64,000 nt of DNA from Mycobacterium sp. ITM-2016-00317 (GCF_002968295.1 NZ_CP134399.1:4836001-4900000), one strand, 5' to 3'; positions 18,639-29,118 are shown, numbered from the stretch's first letter. Translations and numbers: made by a program. The notes: a model not told the origin generated them from the letters alone.

Positions 18639-19091
18639 ATGGCGATCGACAACCAACCCATGCTGGTACCGCATCTCGTCGTCGAGGACGCCGCGGCCGC
18701 GCTCGACTTCTATGCCAAGGCGTTCGGCGCCGAGGAGATGGTGCGGATGCCCGGCCCGGAGGGCAAGCTGATCCACGCCGCCACCCGGATCAACGGCGCG
18801 ATGGTGTTCCTCAACGACGACTTCCCCGAGTTCAACGGCGGAAAGGCGAGCACGCCGACCGCGCTGGGCGGGTCGCCGGTGACCATCCACCTGCACGGCC
18901 CCGACGTCGACGGCCGGTTCCAGCGGGCCCTCGATGCCGGGGCCACCGTGGTCAATCCGCTCGAGGACCAGATCTGGGGCGACCGCTACGGGGTGCTGCG
19001 CGATCCGTTCGGTCACCTGTGGTCGCTGGCCGAGACCGTCCGCGAGGTCGACATGAACGAGGTGATGGAGCAGATGTCCGCGAGCGGCTAG
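18639..19091 (+). CDS. VOC-superfamily (glyoxalase/bleomycin-resistance fold) protein
   Basis: 150 residues with the paired beta-alpha-beta-beta-beta modules of the vicinal oxygen chelate fold: LVPHLVVEDAAAALDFYAKAFGAEE in the first half, and VTIHLHGPDVDGRFQRALDAGA with YGVLRDPFGHLWSLAE in the second. It resembles PhnB/glyoxalase-like small proteins and Rv0887c. Reaction unknown. The start ATG has a clear GGTGAGGAGAAA ribosome-binding site. The stop overlaps the stop of the convergent GH1 gene by 4 nt. Confidence 0.85.
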   Translation: MAIDNQPMLVPHLVVEDAAAALDFYAKAFGAEEMVRMPGPEGKLIHAATRINGAMVFLNDDFPEFNGGKASTPTALGGSPVTIHLHGPDVDGRFQRALDAGATVVNPLEDQIWGDRYGVLRDPFGHLWSLAETVREVDMNEVMEQMSASG

Positions 19092-21799
19092 CTCGGGATG
19101 TGGTTCTGTAGCAGCGCGACGGGCAGACCGTTCGCGACGGTGATCCCGCTCAGCGCCGCGATACTGGCCGGCTTCGGGATGCGTTCCAGCTCAGGGGTGT
19201 CCGGGTCCGAGCCGTACAGTCCGAACTGCAGTTCGTAGCCTTCGGACCATTCCAGATTGTCGACGAATGACCAGTAGGTGTAGCCGCGGATGTCGGTACC
19301 GTGGGCGACCAGGTCCTGCACCACCGCGACGTGGTTGACGATGTAGGACGGCCGCTTGGTGTCCTCGTCGTCGGCGATCCCGTTCTCGGTGACCCACAAC
19401 GGTTTCCCGTAGGACGCCGCGAGTTCGAGCACCTCCCGGAAACCACCGGGGTCGGTGGGCTGGTTGAAATCACTGCAGGTGGGTTCGTCCGCCGAGCACC
19501 GGATCGGGAACCCGCGCAGGAACGGGAAGCCCGGCAGCGGTGCGACCCCGAAACCCACCATCGGCTGCGACCCGTAGTACTGCACGCCGAGGAAGTCGAC
19601 CTTGCCTGCCATGTCGGGATCGACCTCGTCGGCGGTCTTGATTCCGTCGAAGTTCGCGTCGACCCAGCCGTCGATCACCGCGTTCGGGAACCATTGGTTG
19701 TAGAAGTGGTTCCAGGCGTCGGCGGCCTGCACGTCGAGCGGGTTGACCGGATTGGCCGGCCGGGCCGGGATCATGTTGTGGGTGAAGCCGACGAACGCCG
19801 CCGGCCCTCCCGGAGTGGTGGCGGTGATGTCCCAGGCGTGGATCGCGTCGTAGGCGGCGACGTGGCCGACGGCCTGGTTCACCAGGAACGTCGACGCCAG
19901 ATCGGGCCGGATCACCCCGGGCGGCCAGTTCGGCACTACCCACGGGATCGCGAGGAACTCGGTGAGCACCGGCGGGAACGGCTCGTTGAGCGTGGCCCAG
20001 TTGTCCACCTGGTCGCCGTACTTCCATGCGACATAGGCGGCGTACTTCTCGAATTCGCGGGCGGTGGTCGGCGACAGCCAGCCCGCCGCGGGTGCGGGCA
20101 GACCGAGCTGGATCAGCGGCCGCGCGACGATCGGGTCGTGTACCCACACCGGCAGCGTGAAGTGGTTGACGGTGACGAACGGGTCCAGGCCGTACTGCCG
20201 AAGCGTCGCGAACACCGACCGGTAGTGCGCCACCTCGTCCTGGTCGGCGAGCGCGTCGAGGGCCTCCAGGTCCGCGAGGCTGAGCGTTCCGCCCTCGTCG
20301 GAGATGTCCACCGCCGCGGTGGAGTCGGGGAAGATACGGCTCCATTCGATGCTCATCCGGAAAGTGTTCATCCCGAGCTCGTCGCGGGCGAGCGCCGCAT
20401 CGCCCTCGTAGGAGACGTAGGCGCCCGGCCCGTTCTCCGGCACCCCCTTGACGAGGCCGAGCAGCCGGTTCAGCGGGTCGTGCACCCAGCGGTACCAGTC
20501 CGAGCGGGTGTCCACGGGCGAGCCGGGTCCGCCTTCGGCCTGGAACCCTGAATGCGCGACACCCCAACGGAAGTCGTCGGGCAGGGACAGGTCGACACCG
20601 GCCACAGGCGTGACCTTGACGGTCACGGTGACGGTGCGGCCGTGGCCGCCGCCCGGGTTGAGCAGGTTGCCGAGGATCGGGACGAACTGCAGCAGGCCGA
20701 ACAACCCGTGCACGTGCGAGCCGTCGTGCTCGTCGCTGACGGCCACGGTGAACGTGTCCGTGCCGCCGACCGCGGCCATCGCGTTCATCGGCCGGTAGAC
20801 GAAGTTGCCGTCGGCGTCGACGGTGACGGTTCCGCCGTTGTGTGGGCGTCCGATCACCGTGTAGGTCAGCTCATCGCCGTCGTTGTCGACGATGCCGAGG
20901 TTCCCGGTGATCCGGACCTCGCCGTCGGCGGTCAGGCTCTGGGTGTGGGGCGGCGGATCCCCTGCGAGAGTGGGCGTGCTGTTGAAGAACTCGCGGCGCA
21001 CCCAGGCCAGCAGCGCCCAGCCCGACGGGTCGGCCGGCGGCCGGGGCGGGCCGGCGGCGAACGGCTTGAACACCGCGCCCAGGAAGCCGGTGGCGAGGTC
21101 CACCACGTAGGTCACGGCGCTGCGTAGATCGAACGCGGTCGGCCAGGGCCGCCATGACGGCACCGCCGGCGGGGTGGCCAGGGTCGTCGAGACGGTCGAG
21201 GCCGCGCCGGCCGACTCCGGGGTCAACGGCTGTGGGGTGGACGGCTCCGGAGTGGATCGCTCTGCCGCGGTGCGCATCTGGACCGATGCGGCCCCGTCAT
21301 CGTCGATCGTGGCGGCGTCGGATTCAGCAGCGTCGGATTCAGCGGCGTCGGATCCGGCGTCGGATCTATTGTCGGCCACGGCATCCCCGAGCGCGGCGTC
21401 GCGCCGCGGGCCGTCAGGGTCGCCGGTTCCGGCGGCCGTCTCTTCGCGAACCGCGGCGGGCTCGTCGTCCTCGACCGGAACGTCGGGTGGCCCGTCATCG
21501 GGCACCTCACCCTCGGCCTCGCCGTCAGCCGGCTCGGGCTCGGGGTCCGGTTCGTCGACGTCCTTGGTGTCGTCGACGTCCTTGGTGTCGTCGCCATCCT
21601 CGGTGTCGCCATCGGCCTGGTCGGCCGATTCGCCGACCGGGCCGGCCCGTTCGCCGGTGGCACCGCCGGCCTCCGAAACCGTTGCTGCGGGGCCGTCCTC
21701 ACCGGCCCATGCGACGCCGGATCCGGTGAGGACCGCTGCACCGACCCCCAGCGCGACCGCGAGAGCTCCGACCCGACCCACGCACTGCGCAGAACCCAT
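19088..21799 (-). CDS. Secreted GH1 beta-glycosidase with acidic linker and Ig/VCBS-like domain
   Basis: 903 residues from ATG 21799; upstream in-frame codons overlap a divergent gene and are dismissed. Order: signal peptide ending near SGVAWAGED; a long Asp/Glu/Pro/Ala-rich linker (roughly 35-260); a short REFFNSTPTLAG segment; a cadherin/VCBS-like domain with VDADGNFVYRP and GGTDTFTVAVSDEHDGSHVHG; then a C-terminal family 1 glycoside hydrolase. GH1 landmarks are DFRWGVAHSGFQAEG, FRMSIEWSRIFP, acid/base Glu in ATLNEPFPP and nucleophile Glu in WVTENGIADDED. It should hydrolyse a beta-glycoside outside the cell or at the envelope. The same non-catalytic layout recurs in the beta-helix protein at 45.1 kb. 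A GGAGG lies 11 nt upstream of the start, slightly far. Confidence 0.88.
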   Translation of the reverse strand: MGSAQCVGRVGALAVALGVGAAVLTGSGVAWAGEDGPAATVSEAGGATGERAGPVGESADQADGDTEDGDDTKDVDDTKDVDEPDPEPEPADGEAEGEVPDDGPPDVPVEDDEPAAVREETAAGTGDPDGPRRDAALGDAVADNRSDAGSDAAESDAAESDAATIDDDGAASVQMRTAAERSTPEPSTPQPLTPESAGAASTVSTTLATPPAVPSWRPWPTAFDLRSAVTYVVDLATGFLGAVFKPFAAGPPRPPADPSGWALLAWVRREFFNSTPTLAGDPPPHTQSLTADGEVRITGNLGIVDNDGDELTYTVIGRPHNGGTVTVDADGNFVYRPMNAMAAVGGTDTFTVAVSDEHDGSHVHGLFGLLQFVPILGNLLNPGGGHGRTVTVTVKVTPVAGVDLSLPDDFRWGVAHSGFQAEGGPGSPVDTRSDWYRWVHDPLNRLLGLVKGVPENGPGAYVSYEGDAALARDELGMNTFRMSIEWSRIFPDSTAAVDISDEGGTLSLADLEALDALADQDEVAHYRSVFATLRQYGLDPFVTVNHFTLPVWVHDPIVARPLIQLGLPAPAAGWLSPTTAREFEKYAAYVAWKYGDQVDNWATLNEPFPPVLTEFLAIPWVVPNWPPGVIRPDLASTFLVNQAVGHVAAYDAIHAWDITATTPGGPAAFVGFTHNMIPARPANPVNPLDVQAADAWNHFYNQWFPNAVIDGWVDANFDGIKTADEVDPDMAGKVDFLGVQYYGSQPMVGFGVAPLPGFPFLRGFPIRCSADEPTCSDFNQPTDPGGFREVLELAASYGKPLWVTENGIADDEDTKRPSYIVNHVAVVQDLVAHGTDIRGYTYWSFVDNLEWSEGYELQFGLYGSDPDTPELERIPKPASIAALSGITVANGLPVALLQNHIPS
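21553..21588. repeat. Two tandem 18-bp repeats in the GH1 linker
   Basis: The 18-bp unit CGTCGACGTCCTTGGTGT occurs twice in direct tandem (21553-21570, 21571-21588). It encodes a repeated DTKDVD in the acidic linker. A second, 15-bp, in-frame repeat near 21309-21356 encodes SDAAE. Both keep frame, so copy number can vary without breaking the gene. Confidence 0.8.
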
Positions 21800-21929
21800 G
21801 TCTTTGCATACCTCCGGCAGTTGGTCCCGGTTGGCGGTTTGCTCAAACTCAGGCTGAAGGTACGTGCCAACGGTAATAATTGGCGGGCTGCGTCGCGCAC
21901 GCCGGTGCAGTTTCAAGGGGGGCAGGTCC

Positions 21930-22706
21930 GTGCTGTGGTTACTCCAGATTCCTCCGCTTGTGCTGGGCACGTTGTGGGTGACCGTCATCGTCGGCATCTC
22001 CGTCGGCGGGCTGCTGCTGTTCCGCAAGGTGATGCCGGCAGAACGGTTCGACAGCGCCAACACGGTGTCCACCACCATGTTTCAGCTAGCCGGCACGCTG
22101 TATGCGGTGCTGGTCGCGTTCGTCGTGGTGGTGGTCTGGGAGCAATTCAGTGACGCCGAGGACGCCAGTGGGCAGGAGGCCGCCGCAATCGCCGACCTGC
22201 TGCGCGACTCGGCGGCGCTGCCGGCGCAGTCACAGTTGGCGGTGGAGCAGGCCCTGATCGACTACACCAGAACCGTGGTCGACAGCGAGTTCCCGCGCAT
22301 GCACCACGGCGAACACGTCGCCGAGCAGTCCCCCGAGCTGATCGCGGTGTGGGAAAACTATCTGCAGGTACAGCCGGAGACCCGTAATCAGATCGCGTTC
22401 TTCGACCACGCCATCGTGCGGCTGAACGACATGACCAGCTTTCGCAAGGCCCGGGTGTCCACCGGCGACTCGTCGGTACCCGTCGAGCTGTGGGTGCTGC
22501 TGGTTGGCGGCGGCGGCGTCGTGATGGCGTTCACGTTCCTGTCCGGCACCCGGGACCGGCTCGTGCACTCGCTCGGGGTCGGGCTGACCGCGGCGCTACT
22601 GTCATTCGTGCTGTACCTGATCTTCGCGCTGGAGCACCCGTACGTGGGCAAGCTCTCGGTGCAACCCACCGCCTACCTCAGCGTGCTGCAGTCCTGGGCC
22701 GACTGA
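21930..22706 (+). CDS. DUF4239 (bestrophin-like) membrane protein
   Basis: About 258 residues with four predicted transmembrane helices: two at the N-terminus (PPLVLGTLWVTVIVGISVGGLLLF and LAGTLYAVLVAFVVVVVWEQF) and two at the C-terminus (VELWVLLVGGGGVVMAFTFL and LTAALLSFVLYLIFAL). A soluble helical middle lies between. Length and layout fit DUF4239, whose function is unknown. I prefer GTG 21930 (MLWLLQIPP) because GGGGGG lies 7 nt upstream; GTG 21864 is possible but has no ribosome-binding site. It is divergent from the GH1 gene. Confidence 0.75.
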   Translation: MLWLLQIPPLVLGTLWVTVIVGISVGGLLLFRKVMPAERFDSANTVSTTMFQLAGTLYAVLVAFVVVVVWEQFSDAEDASGQEAAAIADLLRDSAALPAQSQLAVEQALIDYTRTVVDSEFPRMHHGEHVAEQSPELIAVWENYLQVQPETRNQIAFFDHAIVRLNDMTSFRKARVSTGDSSVPVELWVLLVGGGGVVMAFTFLSGTRDRLVHSLGVGLTAALLSFVLYLIFALEHPYVGKLSVQPTAYLSVLQSWAD

Positions 22707-22712
22707 TCACCC

Positions 22713-24389
22713 CTAGCGACGCAGCGCGGCCAGCACCCGTTTCGGTATCGGCGACGACGCCTCGCTCGCGGCCTCGGTCATGTCGGCGATCGAGGTGAAC
22801 TTGTCCCGCGGGCGCAACCCGGCGCCCCGGGCGGTCTCGGCCTCGTCGATGGCCTTCCAACCGGCGGCGTCGATGACTGCCGGCTGCCTGCCACGGACGA
22901 AGCGAGGCAACGCGGACGGCTTGTGCACCGGCGCCGGGAGGCGGCCGTCGTTGTAGTCGGCGACAAGGTTGTGCACGGTCTCGGCGGCACAGGATTTGTT
23001 GGTGCCGATGAAGCCGGTGGGTCCGCGTTTGATCCAGCCGGCCACATAGCTGCCCCGCACCGGTTCGCCCGCCTCGGGCTCGATCACGCGTCCGCCGTCG
23101 TTGGGCACGACCGCGGCCACCTCGTCAAAGGGCAGCCCACGAATGGGCTTGCCGCGGTAGCCGATCGAGGTCAGCACCAGCCCCGCGGCGATGTCACAGG
23201 TCTGGTCGGTACCGGTCACACCGAACCGCACCCCGGCGGCGCGCTGCTCCCCCAGCACCCGCTGCGGGGTCAGGTGATAGGCCAGCCTGATGCGCGGCCC
23301 GGTGATCGGTGCGGTCGCGTCACCCAGTTTGGCCAGCACCTCGAGCTTGTTGCGGGTGAGCGGATCGGTCGTCTCGGCCAGCGCGGTGAGCACGCGGTCG
23401 TGATCGGCAGGGTCGAGCACCACCTCACAGGTCGAGGTCAGGCCGATCAGTTCGGGCAGCGTGAACGCCGACGCTTCGGGTCCGCGCCGCGCCGCGATCA
23501 CCACCTCCCGCACGCGTGAGCCACGCAGCGCCGTCAGCGCATGATCGGCGATGTCGGTGCGCGCCAGCACGTCCGGATCCGTCGTCAGGATCCGGGCCAC
23601 GTCGAGGGCCACGTTTCCGTTACCGACGATCACCACGCGTTCGTCGCCGAGGTCGACCGGCAGATGCGCGAAATCGGGATGGGCGTTGTACCACGCCACC
23701 ACCTCGGTGGCCGTCGCCGTGCCCGGCAAGCCCATGCCGTCGACGTCCAGGCGGCGGTCGTCGGGGGCGCCCACCGCGTACAGAACAGCGTGATGGTGGG
23801 CCAGCAGCTCGTCGTGGGTGACGTCCGAGCCGACCTCGACGTTGAGGTAGAACGTGAACCCCGGCCGGGCGGCGATCTTGTCGAACAGCCCGGTCACCCG
23901 TTTGGTGCTCTGGTGGTCGGGCGCGACACCTGCCCGCACCAGCCCGTAGGGCGTCGGCAGTTTCTCGAACACGTTGACCCGCACACCCTTCTGGGTGAGC
24001 AGTTCGTCGGCGGCGTACATCGCCGCGGGTCCCGACCCGACGATCGCGACGGTCAACGGACCACCCGGTCGCGGATGGACCACGGGCGCTTCCTGCACCG
24101 GCGCCAGCTTCGACGTCGGCGGCAACTTACCTTCGCGCTTCGGGTAGAAGGCGGCGTTGAGCTCGACGAACGGCAGCTGCTCGGGTTCCAGCCGGGTGTC
24201 CGCGGAGATGGCCCCGACGGGGCAGGCCGAGACACACGCCCCGCAGTCCACACAGGCCACCGGGTCGATGTAGAGCATCTCGGCGGTCGCGAAGCCGGGC
24301 TCGTCGGGGGTGGGGTGAATGCAATTCACCGGGCATGCGTAGACGCAGGACCCGTCGCTGCAGCACGACTGGGTGATGACGTGAGGCAT
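22713..24389 (-). CDS. fprB: Ferredoxin/ferredoxin-NADP reductase fusion FprB
   Basis: 558 residues. An N-terminal ferredoxin domain (1-60) has two cluster motifs: Cys10-Cys15-Cys19-Cys23 (with Cys9 adjacent) and Cys46-Cys49-Cys52-Cys56. An adrenodoxin-reductase-type flavoprotein follows, with FAD motif VAIVGSGPAAMYAADELL, NADP motif VVIVGNGNVALDVARIL and the C-terminal GWIKRGPTGFIGTNKSCA. It transfers electrons between NADPH and ferredoxin-type carriers, using its own iron-sulphur domain as relay. The AurF-like diiron gene ends 3 nt upstream of its start on the same strand, so FprB is a good candidate electron donor to that oxygenase. Confidence 0.94.
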   Translation of the reverse strand: MPHVITQSCCSDGSCVYACPVNCIHPTPDEPGFATAEMLYIDPVACVDCGACVSACPVGAISADTRLEPEQLPFVELNAAFYPKREGKLPPTSKLAPVQEAPVVHPRPGGPLTVAIVGSGPAAMYAADELLTQKGVRVNVFEKLPTPYGLVRAGVAPDHQSTKRVTGLFDKIAARPGFTFYLNVEVGSDVTHDELLAHHHAVLYAVGAPDDRRLDVDGMGLPGTATATEVVAWYNAHPDFAHLPVDLGDERVVIVGNGNVALDVARILTTDPDVLARTDIADHALTALRGSRVREVVIAARRGPEASAFTLPELIGLTSTCEVVLDPADHDRVLTALAETTDPLTRNKLEVLAKLGDATAPITGPRIRLAYHLTPQRVLGEQRAAGVRFGVTGTDQTCDIAAGLVLTSIGYRGKPIRGLPFDEVAAVVPNDGGRVIEPEAGEPVRGSYVAGWIKRGPTGFIGTNKSCAAETVHNLVADYNDGRLPAPVHKPSALPRFVRGRQPAVIDAAGWKAIDEAETARGAGLRPRDKFTSIADMTEAASEASSPIPKRVLAALRR

Positions 24390-24392
24390 GGC

Positions 24393-25421
24393 TCAGGCGG
24401 CGCTCACCACGTGCTGGCGGGCGGGCTCGCTGCGGTACCGGCTGGGCGGGCCGTCGATCTTGCAGATCCGCCACATCAGCTTCGCGAACGGATTCATCAG
24501 ACCGGTGTCGTGACACAGCATCCGGACGTCGCCGAACATGTCGCGCAGGAACTGGCGCGCCTCCGGGGTGCCGAAGAAGATCTCCTTCTTCACCGAGCGT
24601 GGGATGTCGAACTCCCGCCAGAACGCCTTCGGCGGCACGATGATCGCCTGGCACAGCACCCGCATGATGATCGGCACGTTCACCGACAGCAGGAACTTCT
24701 GCCTGCGGTTCAGCTGCGGCACCCGCTTACGCAGGTACTCGTGTGCGAACGAGATGTGCCGGGCCTCCTCGGCGACGTGGATGGCCATCACGCGTTCCAT
24801 GATCGGATGCACGGCCTTGCCTTCGCGCAGGACGTTCTTCTGGGTGTGGTCGATCGGCTCCTCGCCGGCCAGCACGCCGAAGAAGAACGGGATCGGCAGC
24901 GGACCCGCCACCAGCGGGATGAACGGCGACAGCCACTTGAGCATCCGCGGCATCCCGGGGACGTCGGCGCCGATGCGGTTGACCATCTCCTGGAACATCA
25001 TCGTGTGGTTGCACTCTTCGACCGATTCGTGCAGGCAGTAGCGGTACTCCGGGGAGCCGTTGGGCACCCAGAACGCGTAGTTCATCAGCCCGCGGATCAG
25101 GATCGACTCGAAGTGCAGACCGACCTTGGCGACGTTGGCCTGCCGCCACATGCCGATCTCGATCTGCTTCTTCCTGGGCTGGGCCTGATACCAGGGATGC
25201 TTCCCGAACGGGTCGGTGGCGGGCAGGATCCACCGCTCGTCGTCCGGCGTCACCGCGAACTCCGGCGAATCCCAGTCGATGTCGGTGTAAGGGTCGAAAT
25301 TCCGGCGCACCGAGCCCTCGGACAGGGTGTTGAGCATGTCCACGTACTCGGTGTCGTCGAGCACGTCCATGTTCCTGCGCCAGCGCCGGATGATGCGCGT
25401 CCGAGCTTCCTTGACAGCCAT
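24393..25421 (-). CDS. AurF-like diiron oxygenase (ferritin-like fold)
   Basis: 342 residues. Diiron ligand motifs of the ferritin-like AurF group are visible: HESVEECNHTMMFQEM and HVAEEARHISFAHEYLRKR, each giving Glu and His ligands, with an earlier Glu in LHFESILIRG. Relatives include p-aminobenzoate N-oxygenase AurF. The mycobacterial homologue (Rv0885-like) has no settled substrate. It lies directly upstream of fprB on the same strand with a 3-nt gap and is transcribed first. ATG at residue 18 (MDVLDDTEYVDML) is an alternative start. Confidence 0.85.
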   Translation of the reverse strand: MAVKEARTRIIRRWRRNMDVLDDTEYVDMLNTLSEGSVRRNFDPYTDIDWDSPEFAVTPDDERWILPATDPFGKHPWYQAQPRKKQIEIGMWRQANVAKVGLHFESILIRGLMNYAFWVPNGSPEYRYCLHESVEECNHTMMFQEMVNRIGADVPGMPRMLKWLSPFIPLVAGPLPIPFFFGVLAGEEPIDHTQKNVLREGKAVHPIMERVMAIHVAEEARHISFAHEYLRKRVPQLNRRQKFLLSVNVPIIMRVLCQAIIVPPKAFWREFDIPRSVKKEIFFGTPEARQFLRDMFGDVRMLCHDTGLMNPFAKLMWRICKIDGPPSRYRSEPARQHVVSAA

Positions 25422-25457
25422 TGCGGCCTCCCGTCGGGGTTTACATACTTCTGGTCG

Positions 25458-25471
25458 CTGTCCAATGACAG
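25458..25471. promoter_or_regulatory. Palindromic candidate operator between aurF-like gene and serC
   Basis: CTGTCCAATGACAG is a perfect 5-bp-arm inverted repeat with a 4-nt centre, 37 nt upstream of the AurF-like start. Size and symmetry suit a TetR- or GntR-type repressor. The regulator is unknown. Confidence 0.35.
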
Positions 25472-25489
25472 TACCCGCGGTCCCAGTAA

Positions 25490-26746
<1,257 letters not shown>

Positions 26747-26835
26747 CCGGCTGCCGCGTGTCATCGCGGTTACGGGTTGATAACGCAGTAGGGTGACCTC
26801 TGTATCGGGCTCGCGCAAGCCCGGAGGAGGTCGCT

Positions 26836-27663
26836 ATGAGAGAACTCAAGGTCGTCGGTCTGGATGTCGACGGCAGGCGCATCATCTGCGAAACCAGCGA
26901 CTCCGACGAGAAATTCATCCTGCGGACCGACGACCGGCTCAAGGCCGCCGTGCGCGGCGACCGCGCCGGCTCGAACCAGACAACGATCGATGTCGAGGTC
27001 CCCAACTTGCTGCGTCCCAGAGAGATCCAGTCGAAGATCCGCGCCGGCGCGTCAGTGGAGCAGGTCGCCGCGGCCGCCGGCGTCGACTTCGCCCGGGTCG
27101 AACGCTTCGCCCACCCGGTGCTGCTGGAGCGCGCCCGCGCTGCCGAGCTGGCCACCGCCGCGCATCCGGTGCTGCCGGACGGCCCGTCGGTGCTGACGCT
27201 GCTGGAGACCGTCACCTCGTCGCTCATCGCGCGCGGCCTGGATCCCGACGGCACGAACTGGGACGCCTGGCGCAACGAGGACGGTCGGTGGACCGTGCAG
27301 CTGTCCTGGAAAGCCGGCCTGTCGGACAACGTCGCACACTTCCGGTACGCCCCCGGTGCGCACGGTGGCACCGTCACCGCCTTCGACGATGCCGCAGCCG
27401 AGCTGATCGATCCGAACTTCGCCCGCCCGCTGCGCCCGCTGGCCGCGGTCGCGCAGCTCGCCCTGGGCGAGCCCGAAGAGGTGCACGCCCCGGCTCCCGA
27501 ACCTCAGCGCGCGCCCGAGCCCGAGCCGCAACCCGAGCCGGTCGAGGTGGCCGAAACCGCCCCGGCCGCGAAGGCAACCCGCCCACGCAAGAGCCGGCCC
27601 ACCGTTCCCGCCTGGGAGGACGTGCTGCTGGGTGTCCGGTCCAGCGGAGGCGGACAGCGCTGA
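26836..27663 (+). CDS. sepH: Cell-division protein SepH (DUF3071)
   Basis: 275 residues. The conserved N-terminal DUF3071 domain covers about 1-175, with a helix-turn-helix-like segment (LRPREIQSKIRAGASVEQVAAAAGV). A Pro/Glu-rich linker (APEPQRAPEPEPQPEPVEV) follows, then the short conserved C-terminal motif RPTVPAWEDVLLG. SepH binds FtsZ and stimulates its assembly in actinobacteria. The start ATG has a strong GGAGGAGG ribosome-binding site 5 nt upstream. It lies 89 nt after serC. Confidence 0.93.
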   Translation: MRELKVVGLDVDGRRIICETSDSDEKFILRTDDRLKAAVRGDRAGSNQTTIDVEVPNLLRPREIQSKIRAGASVEQVAAAAGVDFARVERFAHPVLLERARAAELATAAHPVLPDGPSVLTLLETVTSSLIARGLDPDGTNWDAWRNEDGRWTVQLSWKAGLSDNVAHFRYAPGAHGGTVTAFDDAAAELIDPNFARPLRPLAAVAQLALGEPEEVHAPAPEPQRAPEPEPQPEPVEVAETAPAAKATRPRKSRPTVPAWEDVLLGVRSSGGGQR

Positions 27664-27684
27664 AGTCCTACCCGGACAACGTTT

Positions 27685-27957
27685 TCACACGCCCGAAGCG
27701 GTAATCGCGACCAGCGCGATCCACGCCACGGCGACCCCGACACCGGTGCCGAGCACGAACCACCGCCACACCGGGATCCGGCGCCACCCCCACACCGTGG
27801 GCGCCAATCCGCCCACCGCAACCAGATTCAGTCCGGCCGCGAGCAGCGGATGCACCCGGATCAGCCCGATGCTGAGCACGATGACCGCGGCGGCGACCAC
27901 CGCCGCGACGAACGCCGCGACCGTCAGGCCGGTCGCCCACGGCGTCTGATCGCTCAC
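27685..27957 (-). CDS. Small three-helix membrane protein (DUF2537, Rv0882-like)
   Basis: 90 residues, three hydrophobic helices: LTVAAFVAAVVAAAVIVLSIGL, LLAAGLNLVAVGGLAPTVWGW and FVLGTGVGVAVAWIALVAI. It matches the size and layout of the mycobacterial DUF2537 protein next to the rRNA methyltransferase gene. The start overlaps the stop of that upstream gene by 4 nt, so translation is coupled. Function unknown. Confidence 0.75.
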   Translation of the reverse strand: MSDQTPWATGLTVAAFVAAVVAAAVIVLSIGLIRVHPLLAAGLNLVAVGGLAPTVWGWRRIPVWRWFVLGTGVGVAVAWIALVAITASGV

Positions 27958-28781
27958 CGGGCGAGCCTATCCCGCTCATAGAACGCCAGGGCCGCGGCCG
28001 TGGCGACGTTGAGCGAGTCCGTGCCCCGCGACATCGGAATGCGCACGCGCACATCGCTGGCCCGCATGGTGTGTTCCTTCAGCCCTGGCCCCTCGGCGCC
28101 CACCAGGATGGCCAGGCGTTGCTCGGCGAGACCCGTCATCGCCTGGGCGAGGGTCTGCGCCGCAGGATCGGGGGTCATCGCGAGAATGCGAAAGCCGTTC
28201 TCCCGCAACAATTCCAGATCACCGGGCCAGTTCCCGGCCTTGGCGAACGGCACCAGCAGCGCATGCCCCATCGACACCCGCACGGCCCTCCGATACAGCG
28301 GGTCGGCACAGCCGCTGCCGAAGATCACCCCGTCGACGCCGAGCCCGGCGGCGTTGCGGAAGACCGAGCCGAGATTCTCGTGGTCGTTGACGCCTTCCAG
28401 CACCGCGACGGTGCGCGCCCGGTCCAGCACCTCGGGCACGGTGAGGTCGGGCGCGCGCGAGGCCGACGCGAGCACGCCGCGGTTGAGGTGGAAGCCGACG
28501 ACCTCGGCCATCACCTCCGCCGACGCGCGGTAGAACGGTGCGGCAACGCCGTTGAGGTCGGCGCCGAGCTCGGTCAGCCGTCGATCGGTGCCCAGCAGCG
28601 CCCGCGGCACGAACCGTGACGCCAGCATGCGCTGCACCACCAGCACACCCTCGGCGATCACCAGACCCTTGCCGCTGGGCAGATCCGGTCTGCGGTCGAC
28701 ACTGTTGAGGTCGCGGAAGTCGTCGAGTCGCGGGTCCGCCGGGTCACTGACGTCGACGACCTTAACGTCGTTGACGATCAC
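27954..28781 (-). CDS. TrmH/SpoU-family RNA 2'-O-methyltransferase (Rv0881-like)
   Basis: 275 residues. An N-terminal substrate-binding part is followed by a SPOUT domain with its three motifs: ENLGSVFRNAAGLGVDGVIF, AILVGAEGPGLKE and RIPMSRGTDSLNVATAAALAFYE. It should use S-adenosylmethionine to methylate the ribose 2'-OH of a tRNA or rRNA nucleotide; the target is not readable. Start GTG 28781. It is divergent from the small membrane gene at 28856, with 74 nt between. Confidence 0.9.
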   Translation of the reverse strand: MIVNDVKVVDVSDPADPRLDDFRDLNSVDRRPDLPSGKGLVIAEGVLVVQRMLASRFVPRALLGTDRRLTELGADLNGVAAPFYRASAEVMAEVVGFHLNRGVLASASRAPDLTVPEVLDRARTVAVLEGVNDHENLGSVFRNAAGLGVDGVIFGSGCADPLYRRAVRVSMGHALLVPFAKAGNWPGDLELLRENGFRILAMTPDPAAQTLAQAMTGLAEQRLAILVGAEGPGLKEHTMRASDVRVRIPMSRGTDSLNVATAAALAFYERDRLAR

Positions 28782-28855
28782 GCTGTTTCGAGACGGACGG
28801 CGACGAACACAGCGCTGAGAGTACCTACCACCGCGCGGTTGTTAAGTTGGAGGCG

Positions 28856-29107
28856 ATGGACACCGACTCCGCACCGCAGCCACCTCCGTTGCCCGCGGCG
28901 CTGCTCACACCGTGGCCGGTCATCGTGGTGATCGCGTGCGGGTGGCTGGTCGCGGCGGTGCTGGCGTTCACCGTCGGCGCGCTGCACGAATGGCGTCCGA
29001 TCACGGTGGCGGGGCTGGGCGTCGGGGTGCTTGGCACGACGATCTTTCTGTGGCAACGTCACGCGGTGCGCCGCGGGCACCGCGGTGCGCAACAGGGCTT
29101 GACCTAG
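28856..29107 (+). CDS. Small membrane protein, DUF2530 (Rv0879c-like)
   Basis: 83 residues with two hydrophobic helices (WPVIVVIACGWLVAAVLAFTVGAL and PITVAGLGVGVLGTTIFLW) and a basic C-terminus. It fits the actinobacterial DUF2530 family. The start ATG is preceded by TTGGAGGCG, and almost the same nonamer precedes the DUF3027 start at 30436. It ends 11 nt before the next gene, so they are co-transcribed. Confidence 0.75.
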   Translation: MDTDSAPQPPPLPAALLTPWPVIVVIACGWLVAAVLAFTVGALHEWRPITVAGLGVGVLGTTIFLWQRHAVRRGHRGAQQGLT

Positions 29108-29118
29108 GAGGAAATACG

